From: a virus
Reading direction: 5' to 3' (one strand)
IMG/VR virus record: IMGVR_UViG_3300008259_000584
Coordinates: 1-30,800 of that record
Length of the DNA: 30,800 nt
Shown here: in pieces, positions 1 to 6,688 of the stretch
How positions within the stretch are numbered: position 1 is the first letter of the stretch
Layout: each line of letters starts with the position of its first letter
Program-made: the position numbers and the translations under genes
Notes under the pieces: generated by a model
What the model was told of the DNA's origin: nothing
The model's input: only the letters and a program-made list of their open reading frames with translations
Database searches by the model: none

Positions 1-1
1 T

Positions 2-163
2 CATTACAAGTTCGTGAACGACATCACCACGTATCGTTTTGTTGCTCGCGCCGGGGGCATCCCGCTTCCGACCTCGACCTATGCCTACGCGATTGACTCG
101 TCGGGCAACAAGGTGGACGAGCACAGCCCGTTCGTCGTGCTGGACAACACGGCCTCTGCGTAA
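2..163 (+). CDS. C-terminal end of probable major capsid protein (5' partial)
   Basis: The first 53 codons are open in frame 2 and end in TAA at 161-163; the start lies outside the window. The peptide contains RFVARAGGIPLP and ends HSPFVVLDNTASA, the kind of strand-rich tail seen in HK97-fold capsid proteins. The call rests mostly on position: head-tail connector, closure, terminator and major tail protein genes follow in the usual order, and terminase and portal lie at the other edge of the window. A decoration or other head protein is possible. A 10-bp hairpin follows 25 bases downstream of the stop. Confidence 0.5.
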   Translation, partial: HYKFVNDITTYRFVARAGGIPLPTSTYAYAIDSSGNKVDEHSPFVVLDNTASA

Positions 164-188
164 GCCGAGAGCCAAACGGACAGTCGGT

Positions 189-214
189 GCGGAGGGGGCC
201 ATCACCCCCTCCGC
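189..214 (+). terminator. Strong GC-rich hairpin after the capsid gene, no clear U-tract
   Basis: Positions 189-198 (GCGGAGGGGG) pair perfectly with 205-214 (CCCCCTCCGC) around a 6-base loop. The hairpin is followed by TTCGGC, so a full Rho-independent terminator is not shown. It sits between the capsid stop codon and the likely start of the glycosyltransferase. It could attenuate read-through, giving high capsid and low downstream expression, or protect the 3' end of the capsid mRNA. Function is inferred. Confidence 0.5.
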
Positions 215-236
215 TTCGGCGTCTGCGGAAACGTTG

Positions 237-1490
237 GTGTATGTGCGTGCCAAAGCGTTGCTGTTTGGCAAGGTGGCACAGAAGGGGGAATGGGTGACCA
301 TTCCGACAGACCAAGTGGAAGCTCTATTTGCGGGAGGGTTGGTGGCGTCACAGGCGCAAATTGACCGCGTGTGGGCGAGTGCAGGGCGGGTTTTATCTCC
401 CGCGCTGATTCAGTCGCACTACACGCCGACGCCCTATGACCCTTCCGCGTTGAAGGTATTGCAGATAACTGCCTATGACCCTGGCTCGTCGGTGTATCGC
501 TATCACTCGGCGGCGAACGTGGTGCCGGGGGTGGTGTCGGCGTTGGTGCGCTTTGGACATACGAACAAGCATTGTGACTTGCGCCAATGGGATACAGAGA
601 TTGACGCCAACACGGTGCAGTTGTTGTACGAGACTGCCGACGTGGTGCATAGTCACATGGACTATCGCATCTTGCGCAACGAGCTACGGCGCGGCACGCG
701 TGATGGCTTGATGCAAGCGTTGACGTATCACGGCTCGGTAGACCCCGGCAACATGGCAGGGTCAGTTAAGGTCAATCATCAAGGCGACGATGACCGCATG
801 GACGCTATTTGTTTTGGCGCCAGACCGTATCATCATCGGCTCGGCATTAAGCATTGGCTCCCTATCCCAATGCCCGTGGATGACTATCAGCAAATTGCCA
901 AAGAAGAAACCGTCAAGGGCAAGCCATTCCGCGTGGCGCACAGCCCCACGATGCGACGCATCAAAGGCACGCAAGAGTTTTTGCGAGCGTGCGACTATTT
1001 GCAAATGCACATGGACATCAAGGTGGAACCCGTCTTGATAGAGAACATGGAGCATGGGCAAGCGTTGCGCGTCAAGGCATCGTGCGATGCCGTGTTCGAT
1101 TCGTTCTGGCTTGGCATGCAGGGGTCGGGCTTGGAAGGCGCGGCGATGGGCAAGGCGGTGATTGCGGGTGACCCCGAAGCGCAGAACGATTTGCGCAAGT
1201 TGGGCATTGCTGTCCCGTGGACGGCGGCAAACGATGAATACCAACTGCGCGATGCCCTAGCGAAACTCGCAACAGACCGTAGATTCTATGCGGCAGAAGT
1301 TGAGCGAGTGCATCAGTACGTGCGGACGTATCACGACTATCCGGTTGTTGGGCGGAAGTACGCAGACTTAGCACGACGGCGGTTGACAGAGCCGACGTTA
1401 TCAATGGGCAAACGTGTGTGTCGCTCATCTTCCCGCAACGCCCTATCAATACCACGGCAACGATTGTTGATAGTGAAGGCACGACGGTAA
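237..1490 (+). CDS. GT-B-like glycosyltransferase in the head module
   Basis: The open frame runs from 39, but its first part overlaps the capsid gene and reads as low-complexity shadow. I place the start at GTG 237, with GGAA at 227-230 as a weak ribosome binding site; TTG 234 and GTG 243 are alternatives. The first ~45 residues (VRAKALLFGKVAQKGEW...AGGLVAS) resemble the small 'mature-head' domains often found after capsid genes. From about residue 70 (LKVLQITAYDPGSS) the protein looks like a GT-B transferase: VHSHMDY, TYHGSVDPG, an IPMPV linker, RVAHSPTMRRIKGT, then GMQGSGLEGAAMGKAVIAGDP as the nucleotide-sugar site. The C-terminus from about 1380 is out of step with the connector frame that follows and may be aberrant. 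Donor and acceptor are unknown. Confidence 0.72.
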   Translation: MYVRAKALLFGKVAQKGEWVTIPTDQVEALFAGGLVASQAQIDRVWASAGRVLSPALIQSHYTPTPYDPSALKVLQITAYDPGSSVYRYHSAANVVPGVVSALVRFGHTNKHCDLRQWDTEIDANTVQLLYETADVVHSHMDYRILRNELRRGTRDGLMQALTYHGSVDPGNMAGSVKVNHQGDDDRMDAICFGARPYHHRLGIKHWLPIPMPVDDYQQIAKEETVKGKPFRVAHSPTMRRIKGTQEFLRACDYLQMHMDIKVEPVLIENMEHGQALRVKASCDAVFDSFWLGMQGSGLEGAAMGKAVIAGDPEAQNDLRKLGIAVPWTAANDEYQLRDALAKLATDRRFYAAEVERVHQYVRTYHDYPVVGRKYADLARRRLTEPTLSMGKRVCRSSSRNALSIPRQRLLIVKARR

Positions 1491-1798
1491 CAAGCGACGA
1501 ATACACTATCAATACCGCGTCGGGTATGATTTACGCCAATGACGGGTACTCATTTCCGTATGGCCCCTACACCATTACTACCACGTGCGGATTGTCTCTA
1601 CGGGGCGATTACGCGAGAATAGAACCCATCCTGTCGCAATGCATCATTGACCTTGCGGCGGACCTTTATCAAAAGCGTACGCCCAATGCGTCGAGCGAGA
1701 GCGCGGCGGGAACGGCAATCAGTTGGGACGTATCAAGAGACACGGCGGCACGGGTGCTGAAAGTCTTGCGTGCCTTTAAGCTGGTTGTGGCGGGTTGA
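1418..1798 (+). CDS. Head-tail connector protein (gp6-like), apparently lacking its N-terminal half
   Basis: This matches the C-terminal half of gp6-type connectors: LIFPQRPI, a 'VTSDEYTINTASGMIYAND' hairpin, then a helix ILSQCIIDLAADLYQKR and a short C-terminal helix. Such proteins sit below the portal and make the head-to-tail channel. Family members usually begin with about 60 residues of helices (a YLxI...LI..AS pattern), absent here. The only start in frame is GTG 1418, which lacks a good ribosome binding site, and the frame already reads like family sequence upstream (VINGQTC). It overlaps the glycosyltransferase by 73 bases. A deletion plus frame change near 1375-1390 is the simplest reading. 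The stop overlaps the next ATG (TGATG). Confidence 0.7.
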   Translation: MSLIFPQRPINTTATIVDSEGTTVTSDEYTINTASGMIYANDGYSFPYGPYTITTTCGLSLRGDYARIEPILSQCIIDLAADLYQKRTPNASSESAAGTAISWDVSRDTAARVLKVLRAFKLVVAG

Positions 1799-2241
1799 TG
1801 TACGTCGCTCCCGGCCTCCTTGATACGCGCCTGACGTTCTATCGGCGGGACGAAAACGGCGGCGACGGCTTTGCGCGTGCTATCTATGTCAAGACCGGAA
1901 CCTATTGGGGCCGCATTGATGCGACGTCGCAACGGCAGAACGTTGGCTCTGCGCCGATGACGCAGATTGATATTCGCACCACGTTGTCAGCAATGGTAGC
2001 AGACTACGTTGTGGTGGACCCGTACGGATTGGTCAAGCAAGAGTCGGACGAAACGCTCTACTACATTCGCGGCGTCATCACGTTGCGTCAGTTGCAGGGT
2101 CAGCGCATTGACTTGGAAGTGATTGACCCGTCGTCGTATGATACGTTTACGATTTATGACCCTGCCGAGGTGTTGGATGGCGAACACCTGTTGCTTGGTC
2201 CAAGCGAGTTTTCTTCGGCGTTTGATGAGGCATTTGACTAA
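1798..2241 (+). CDS. Head-tail joining / head closure protein
   Basis: 147 residues, starting at ATG 1798 inside the previous stop. The opening APGLLDTRLTFYRRDENGGDGF followed by a strand with YWGRIDATS is typical of the phage head-tail joining family (SPP1 gp16 / HK97 stopper type), small beta-barrel proteins that plug the connector. The segment ...IDIRTTLSAMVADYVVVDPYG fits the family's second half. About 40 C-terminal residues are acidic and aromatic and may be an extension. Gene order (after connector, before gp10-like and tail terminator proteins) agrees, although accessory genes are inserted between them. Confidence 0.68.
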   Translation: MYVAPGLLDTRLTFYRRDENGGDGFARAIYVKTGTYWGRIDATSQRQNVGSAPMTQIDIRTTLSAMVADYVVVDPYGLVKQESDETLYYIRGVITLRQLQGQRIDLEVIDPSSYDTFTIYDPAEVLDGEHLLLGPSEFSSAFDEAFD

Positions 2242-2786
2242 TGGGACAGAATCCAAAAATCCTTGCGACCCTTTTGGCGCAACTACCTGACAATACGACG
2301 GGCGATATCAGCGCGGAAGATATTCGTGATGTCGTCGTCAGTCTGTTTCCAAGTCGAGGACAAATTGACTTGACCGCTTCGGCGTTGACCACGTTTGCGA
2401 CGACCAATACCTACGTCAAGCTGGCTGGTTCAACGATACTTGATACGACGCTTGGGCAAGATGGCTTTACGCAATTTGCCAACAACGAATTGCAAGCGAC
2501 TAAAGCGGTCGCGCAAATCTTGTTGATTACGGCGAACGTTGAACTTGTCTGCACGGCAAACAATAAGTCGTTTGGCATTACGATTGCTAGAAATGGCACG
2601 CCACTTACCAATGTGCATGTGTCTGCAATTCTGTCCGATTCGAACGAGGGCTATGGCTTCTCCGTAACGGCGTTGATTCCCGTCGTGCAGAACGACAAGC
2701 TTTCGGTTTATGTGCGAAACGAAACCGACACAACAAGTGTTCGTGCAACGTCGTTGGCATTGTCTGCGGTGGGGTTCATTCAGTAA
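2241..2786 (+). CDS. Structural protein with C1q-like C-terminal jelly roll (fibre or decoration)
   Basis: 181 residues with no membrane segment. The N-terminus (LLAQLPDNTTGDISAEDIRDVVVSL, about residues 12-36) is a pattern common at the start of phage fibre and decoration proteins. From about residue 80 the sequence follows a C1q/TNF-like plan: an ILLITANVELVCTANNKSFG strand, IARNGTPL, then LIPVVQNDKLSVYVRNETD and a hydrophobic end. Such domains form trimers on capsid or fibre surfaces. It is translated from TAATG overlapping the previous gene. A similar fibre-type N-terminus occurs in the partial gene at 30640. The exact location on the virion is unknown. Confidence 0.5.
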   Translation: MGQNPKILATLLAQLPDNTTGDISAEDIRDVVVSLFPSRGQIDLTASALTTFATTNTYVKLAGSTILDTTLGQDGFTQFANNELQATKAVAQILLITANVELVCTANNKSFGITIARNGTPLTNVHVSAILSDSNEGYGFSVTALIPVVQNDKLSVYVRNETDTTSVRATSLALSAVGFIQ

Positions 2787-3016
2787 TGGATGCGCGTGTC
2801 ATCTGCGGTCAGGACGTTCGGCGTTCTGGAATCTGGCCCACGGATGAGGCGCGTATTGAGGCGTTTATTCAACGCTATGGCGGTACGTTAGAAGCCGCGC
2901 CTGTTGGTGACGCGGCGGTGATGTTGCGTTGGACGACCGATGATGGGCAGGGCAAGATGACGACGGGCATCACGGCGCGAGAAGCGTTGCGGAAACTCCA
3001 AGCGGAGATGCAGTAA
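2786..3016 (+). CDS. Small hypothetical protein in the head-tail module
   Basis: 76 residues, TAATG-coupled to genes on both sides. I do not recognise it. It has two parts: an N-terminal segment with a helix (DEARIEAFIQRYGG) and a strand pair (AAVMLRWTTDDGQ...TTGI), then a C-terminal helix (AREALRKLQAEMQ). This alpha-beta plan resembles small chaperone-like or DUF-type proteins, but no function can be assigned. Same strand and same codon style as its neighbours. Confidence 0.6.
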   Translation: MDARVICGQDVRRSGIWPTDEARIEAFIQRYGGTLEAAPVGDAAVMLRWTTDDGQGKMTTGITAREALRKLQAEMQ

Positions 3017-3612
3017 TGGATAGTTTCTTTCGCATCTTGCTAGAGGATGGCGACGACATCTTGCTTGAAGATGCGGCGTATCTGTTGTTGGAAACCGCGC
3101 CATCGCTTGTCACCGCTGACTTGACGGGCGCCGTCGAAGCGTTTGGCGACATGACCGTGGCACAGTTGATTGCATCTGCGTTAGATGGAAGCGCCGAAGC
3201 GTATGGTGAAATGACGGTTGCGCAGTTGATTGAGTCCACGCTGGATGGTAGTGCCGAGTCATTTGGTGATATGCAAGTGGCGCAATTGCTGGTGGCAACG
3301 CTGGCTGGCTTTGCCGAAGCGCACGGCGATATGACGGTGGCACAGCTATTGACAGGTACGCTTACTGGTAGCGCGGAGGCATACGGCGACTTTACCGTTG
3401 CGCAACTCTTGACAGGCACCATGACAGGAGCCGCCGAAGCCGCTGGTGCAATGGTGGTGGCACAGTTGTTGACGGGTACGATGACGGCGGCTGGCGAAGC
3501 GTACGGTGACAACTGGCAAATGAGCTATCAAGTGGTATCGGTGCGCGGAATTGCTTATGATTACTCTGGACCATACGCGCTGGTTCGCGACGAATCGCAG
3601 GGGTATCCGTAA
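3016..3612 (+). CDS. Repeat protein with six 20-residue repeats, probable fibre or structural protein
   Basis: 198 residues. The N-terminus has three short LLLED-type units (ILLEDGDD, ILLEDAAY, LLLETAP), a motif often found at the start of phage tail-associated proteins. From residue 40 six tandem units of exactly 20 residues follow, consensus AEAYGDMTVAQLLTGTLTGS, with the GD(M)TVAQLL core most conserved. The C-terminus (residues ~160-198) is unrelated and aromatic. No membrane segment or cysteine is present. The regular unit suggests a beta-solenoid or a long helical-hairpin stalk; the repeat number could vary between relatives. It is translationally coupled (TAATG) to both neighbours. Confidence 0.62.
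   Translation: MDSFFRILLEDGDDILLEDAAYLLLETAPSLVTADLTGAVEAFGDMTVAQLIASALDGSAEAYGEMTVAQLIESTLDGSAESFGDMQVAQLLVATLAGFAEAHGDMTVAQLLTGTLTGSAEAYGDFTVAQLLTGTMTGAAEAAGAMVVAQLLTGTMTAAGEAYGDNWQMSYQVVSVRGIAYDYSGPYALVRDESQGYP
3133..3492 (+). repeat. Six tandem 60-bp units coding for 20-residue repeats
   Basis: Six consecutive 60-bp units lie within the gene at 3016-3612. They are diverged at the DNA level but clear in protein: each holds GD/GE-M-x-VAQLL/I and ends L(T/D/A)G. Units 4-6 share TVAQLLTGT or VVAQLLTGT and are closest to each other, as expected of recent duplication at the 3' end. No spacers separate the units. Confidence 0.85.
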
Positions 3613-3992
3613 TGACGGTGACGAATACAACGACGGTCAGCAAGACCATTCATCCGAACAATGCGTATTTGGTGCGCTCCGAGGTCAAGCTGTGGTCGTC
3701 CTCAACCAATACGTTTATTGCGTGGACAGGTTTGGCAAACATGAAGGTCGGCTTTTACGCCGACGCGCTTGGCACGCAAAGCATTGCGGGACTGATTGGG
3801 CTTGACATGGCGGAGGTCACCTCGACAGGCGTGTATTACGTCATTGTCCCTGCCGCAAATACCGCCATTCTTGGCACCAATTACAACGGCGAAATCATCT
3901 ATCAAATCGTAACTGGTGGCACCAACAATGCTATCAAAGTCGTGACCCCATTGGCGGTCACTCAACCGCGCTATGCGCAACCCGGAGCATAA
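3612..3992 (+). CDS. Hypothetical structural protein, Ig-like/BppU-like fold suspected
   Basis: 126 residues starting at TAATG. The sequence is strand-rich with no helix-forming blocks: YLVRSEVKLW, MKVGFYADAL, then STGVYYVIVPAANTAILG and EIIYQIVTGGTNNAIKVV. This pattern of 'GVYYVIVP...YNGEIIYQIV' is seen in small beta-sandwich phage proteins, including the N-terminal domain of baseplate upper proteins. I cannot assign a role with certainty. Its position among accessory structural genes suggests a virion surface or fibre-associated protein. Confidence 0.5.
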   Translation: MTVTNTTTVSKTIHPNNAYLVRSEVKLWSSSTNTFIAWTGLANMKVGFYADALGTQSIAGLIGLDMAEVTSTGVYYVIVPAANTAILGTNYNGEIIYQIVTGGTNNAIKVVTPLAVTQPRYAQPGA

Positions 3993-3995
3993 CCA

Positions 3996-4412
3996 ATGGC
4001 AAAGCTTACTGGATGGACCAACGCTACTCGCAATCTGATGGCTGATGGCGTGGATGGCGAATTCAATGATGGCTATCTGCGCATCTACGACGGGGCGCGT
4101 CCCGCTGGTCCGTCAACCGCTATTACAACGCAAGTGCTTTTGGCGGAGCTTCGCTTTGCCAATCCCGCCGCCGCGTCGGTGACTAACGGCGTGATTACGT
4201 TTGCCGCCATTTCGCCCGATACGTCTGCCAATGCAACAGGGACGGCGGCGTGGGCGCGTTGCCTAAAGTCGGACGGCACGACCGCGCTGTGCGACCTCAA
4301 CGTTGGAACGTCGGACGCAAACATCATCGTTACCACGACGGCGATTTCCGCTGGCGTTCAGGTGTCGGTGACCAGCGCGACCATCACGGTTGCCGCAACG
4401 TCGGCGCAGTAA
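3996..4412 (+). CDS. Conserved phage structural protein of unknown role
   Basis: 138 residues. It begins with a short helix (WTNATRNLMADGVDGEF), followed by GYLRIYDGARPAGPSTAITTQVLLAELRF, a recognisable opening of a family of small phage proteins often found near capsid or tail genes. The rest is alternating strands rich in Thr, Ala and Ser, ending VSVTSATITVAATSAQ. There is no cysteine pair, signal peptide or membrane segment. The stop overlaps the next gene's ATG (TAATG). A decoration protein is plausible but unproven. Confidence 0.58.
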   Translation: MAKLTGWTNATRNLMADGVDGEFNDGYLRIYDGARPAGPSTAITTQVLLAELRFANPAAASVTNGVITFAAISPDTSANATGTAAWARCLKSDGTTALCDLNVGTSDANIIVTTTAISAGVQVSVTSATITVAATSAQ

Positions 4413-4879
4413 TGCTTAACATTGGCGTGCAGTTCTTGTATAACCACGCCAAGAAAGCGGAGGCGCGGTATGACCGTGCCGCCCGTGCGGGTATTGTTGC
4501 CGCATCCGAGTACCTGTTGACCGAACTACGCAAGGCGTACAACGATTACTACACGTCGGGCAACTTTCGTTCGACGTTGCAGATTCGCCAAGCATTGCGT
4601 CGTGCCGCGCCAGAGAAAGACAAGGACGGTTGGTACACGTTGGTTGGTGTGCCAACCGCAACGGTGACGCCGGGACGTAAGGCGGGTGACGCAAAGAGTC
4701 TGTTTGACCGCCCTGTGGACCGTGGGTTGGTTGCGCTTGGGTGGGAACTTGGGCATTACAATGTATTTTTGCGTCGTAAGATTTCCGTACCTATTGCGGT
4801 GCCGACTGCCGCGCAAGCATCAAAGGGCATGGAAACCGCATGGGCGCGTGTTGTCAAACGCTACATGGAGGCGCCGTGA
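4412..4879 (+). CDS. HK97 gp10-like neck / head-tail component
   Basis: 155 residues. The open frame extends upstream to 4250 through the previous gene; the ATG at 4412 overlapping its stop is the natural start. The protein has a long N-terminal helix (NHAKKAEARYDRAARAGIVAASEYLLTELRK), a basic middle segment, and later FDRPVDRGLVALGWELGHYNVFLRRK, a pattern of gp10-type proteins where a helix is followed by a strand pair. These proteins form the tail-side neck ring. Order is right: directly before the tail terminator and major tail protein. Confidence 0.62.
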   Translation: MLNIGVQFLYNHAKKAEARYDRAARAGIVAASEYLLTELRKAYNDYYTSGNFRSTLQIRQALRRAAPEKDKDGWYTLVGVPTATVTPGRKAGDAKSLFDRPVDRGLVALGWELGHYNVFLRRKISVPIAVPTAAQASKGMETAWARVVKRYMEAP

Positions 4880-5370
4880 GCAAGCCGCGTTTTGCTACCA
4901 AAAGCGCCATCAAGACGCCAAGCACCGCTTCCACGGTTCAGATTTACAGCACCGTACGGCAAGCGTTGTTGGACTACGTTAGCTCTGACAATCAACGGCT
5001 GGCGCAGTTTATCAATGACCGCATCTATGTGCGTTCACAGCCAACGCCCGTGCAGTTCCCGTACGTCACGATGTTGCTCAATCGAACGAGCTTGACGGCG
5101 TACAACGGCTACCGCGAAACGGCGTTGCTGGAAGTGCAAGCGATTGGCAAGCCCGAGTTACAATTGCCTTTGATAGAAACGGCAATGGACATTGTAGACC
5201 AATGCTTGACGGCCTACTCGGACCCGTCCTCTGGCATCATGGTTGGGCGGTCGCGCACACGTTCGACCATCCCGATGTTCTCCGACCCTGCCGACAGTAG
5301 CGTGGTGGGCGTCATTGCAACGTACGAGTTTTTTCTGTGGCCCCGTGTGTTGACGGTTCGCGCAGATTAG
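4876..5370 (+). CDS. Tail terminator / tail completion protein (DUF3168/gp17-like)
   Basis: 164 residues from GTG 4876, which has GGAGG at 4867-4871 four bases upstream and overlaps the previous stop; a longer frame from 4840 has no such signal. Features: helix YSTVRQALLDYVSSDNQRLAQFINDRIYV, strand FPYVTMLLN, helix LPLIETAMDIVDQCL, and a final strand VVGVIATYEFFLW. This alpha-beta plan is that of proteins capping the tail tube where it meets the head. The major tail protein gene follows after 36 bases. Confidence 0.65.
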   Translation: MSKPRFATKSAIKTPSTASTVQIYSTVRQALLDYVSSDNQRLAQFINDRIYVRSQPTPVQFPYVTMLLNRTSLTAYNGYRETALLEVQAIGKPELQLPLIETAMDIVDQCLTAYSDPSSGIMVGRSRTRSTIPMFSDPADSSVVGVIATYEFFLWPRVLTVRAD

Positions 5371-5406
5371 ATTGTTTCACCATCACCCACCACGTAGGAT
5401 AGAATC

Positions 5407-5988
5407 ATGACTGCTCCGCTTACTGGCTACACCTCCTCCCTTCCGAGCGATATTCTGCTCGACTCTGGCGTGCTATACGTCAGCTCGACCGTGTTCGGTG
5501 CGTTTGCTGGTGGCATCAAGTTTGACCCCGGCGTGACGTATCGCAATGTGGACTTTGACGGCAAGCGGTCGCCTGTCAAGTTGCTTGACCGCGTGACGAT
5601 GCGCATGCCGAAGATTTCTGGCACCGTCATTCAGCTTGCTACCACTAACGTCGGACAGATTGAGCCGGGCGCGGCGACTGCCGTGACGGGCGCGTGGACG
5701 GCCTCGACTTCCTACGCACCGAAGGCCGCTGGTCAGTTGCTTGTGGCTGGCGACTATCTGTCGGATGTGCGTGCCATTTGGCAACGCGGTGGCGCGACGG
5801 CTTCGGCTGGCTCGTATGTGCAAGTCCGTTTCCCGTCGGCGCTTTGCACGAAGTACGACGTAACCGGACAGGACGGAGCCGAAGTCGCAATTGCGATTGA
5901 GATTGAGGCGCGTCTTGATACCGCGCTGTCTGGCTTTACTGCGGTTGGCACAGCGCCGTTCCGCATTGAATACCTCACCACCGTCTAA
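5407..5988 (+). CDS. Major tail protein (tail tube)
   Basis: 193 residues, preceded by AGGAT at 5396-5400. The sequence LPSDILLDSGVLYV, then FGAFAGGIKFDPGVTYRNVDFDGKRSPVKLLDRV, is the characteristic opening of many siphovirus tube proteins, where the subunit reports a 'ground state' of the beta-barrel and a long loop. MRMPKISGTVIQL and a strand-rich C-terminus (EVAIAIEIEARLD...FRIEYLTTV) fit. It stands directly before the chaperone pair and tape measure gene, the conserved position. It has a longer upstream gap (36 bases) than most genes here. Confidence 0.82.
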   Translation: MTAPLTGYTSSLPSDILLDSGVLYVSSTVFGAFAGGIKFDPGVTYRNVDFDGKRSPVKLLDRVTMRMPKISGTVIQLATTNVGQIEPGAATAVTGAWTASTSYAPKAAGQLLVAGDYLSDVRAIWQRGGATASAGSYVQVRFPSALCTKYDVTGQDGAEVAIAIEIEARLDTALSGFTAVGTAPFRIEYLTTV

Positions 5989-5996
5989 CCGAAATC

Positions 5997-6311
5997 ATGC
6001 CGACGATTAATCTGGACGACCTTGTAAATCCCGCACGCCTACCGCGTGTGACTTTGTTTGGACGGGAGATTGTCGTGCGACCGTTGACGGGAGCCGCCGC
6101 GCATAAGATTGCGGCGGTTTCTGCCGCATCCGACAACGCTGAAAACATGTTGGGCGCGTTGTTGGATGTGGTGCGGTTTAGCTGTCCTGATTTAAAGGCC
6201 AAAGAAATTGACGCGTTGACCGTGGACCAGATTGCGGCATTGGTGCAGTTAAGTCGCAATCAGATTGCCGAAGTCGAGGCGATGTTAGCGGAGCGCACGG
6301 AAAAAAACTAA
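5997..6311 (+). CDS. Tail assembly chaperone, short form (gpG-like)
   Basis: 104 residues, ending TEKN then TAA. It begins MPTINLDDLVNPARLPRVTLFGREIVVRPLTG, a typical opening of siphovirus chaperones, and continues as helices (AAAHKIAAVSAASDNAENML, IDALTVDQIAALVQL). It would bind the tape measure protein and recruit tube subunits during tail assembly but is not part of the mature tail. Its last codons form the slippery sequence A-AAA-AAC, so a fraction of ribosomes continue in the -1 frame to make the longer form ending at 6685. Confidence 0.82.
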   Translation: MPTINLDDLVNPARLPRVTLFGREIVVRPLTGAAAHKIAAVSAASDNAENMLGALLDVVRFSCPDLKAKEIDALTVDQIAALVQLSRNQIAEVEAMLAERTEKN

Positions 6312-6337
6312 CGGAGGCGACGGGTCATTCCGTCGCC
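6302..6337 (+). promoter_or_regulatory. -1 programmed ribosomal frameshift signal (slippery heptamer plus stem-loop)
   Basis: The heptamer A-AAA-AAC at 6302-6308 is in register with the zero frame (GAA AAA AAC TAA). Seven bases later an 8-bp perfect stem forms: 6316-6323 (GGCGACGG) with 6330-6337 (CCGTCGCC), loop GTCATT. The -1 frame is open from 6308 to the stop at 6685. This is the classical arrangement for making the G-T type fusion of tail chaperones. Confidence 0.88.
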
Positions 6338-6685
6338 GTGCCGTGGGATGCTGAACAGTTAGTACGGCGGGTGATAGTTGAAGTGTCGCGGGAAACGGGG
6401 CAACCCGTCCGCGTGGTAGCGGGGGAAGCGTTTGCGATGACGTTGTGGACATGGGCCGAGTTACGTTTGATGGACCGTGAAGCCAGCATCATGCGCATGG
6501 GTGAACGAACGGATATGGCAGGGCAAATGGCAATGGCGTTTCATCAGCCACACGATTTGCAAAAGATGGAGATGCGATACTTGAAGGCGGCGGGGCAGTT
6601 GTCACAGATGTTCGAGCATACGAAGGCGCGGTTGATGCACGTGGCACAAGCGGCGGCACAGGCCAAGCCCACACCGGAGGCGTAA
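6308..6685 (+). CDS. -1 frameshift extension of the tail assembly chaperone (T part of gpG-T)
   Basis: After slippage at 6302-6308 translation continues LTEATGHSVAVPWDAEQLV... for 125 residues, giving a fusion of about 229 residues. A separate start would be GTG 6338, but it has no ribosome binding site and lies inside the frameshift stem. The extension has helices including ETGQPVRVVAGEAFAMTLWTWAELRLMDRE and ends in a run rich in Ala/Gln. In phage lambda the T domain binds tube subunits, G binds the tape measure. Stop is followed within four bases by the tape measure start region. Confidence 0.8.
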   Translation, partial: LTEATGHSVAVPWDAEQLVRRVIVEVSRETGQPVRVVAGEAFAMTLWTWAELRLMDREASIMRMGERTDMAGQMAMAFHQPHDLQKMEMRYLKAAGQLSQMFEHTKARLMHVAQAAAQAKPTPEA

Positions 6686-6688
6686 ACG

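Noticed and set aside
39-236. N-terminal extension of the glycosyltransferase frame from 39
   Set aside because: It overlaps the capsid gene and the hairpin and reads as Arg/Ser/Pro-rich shadow text; family-like sequence begins only near 243.
3133-3492. CRISPR-like or noncoding tandem array
   Set aside because: Units are contiguous, 60 bp long, diverged in third positions and keep one reading frame, so they are coding repeats.
5350-5406. Promoter before the major tail protein gene
   Set aside because: TTGACG at 5350 has no -10 at suitable spacing, and TTGTTT/TAGGAT would put the transcript start inside the coding region; AGGAT is better read as the ribosome binding site.
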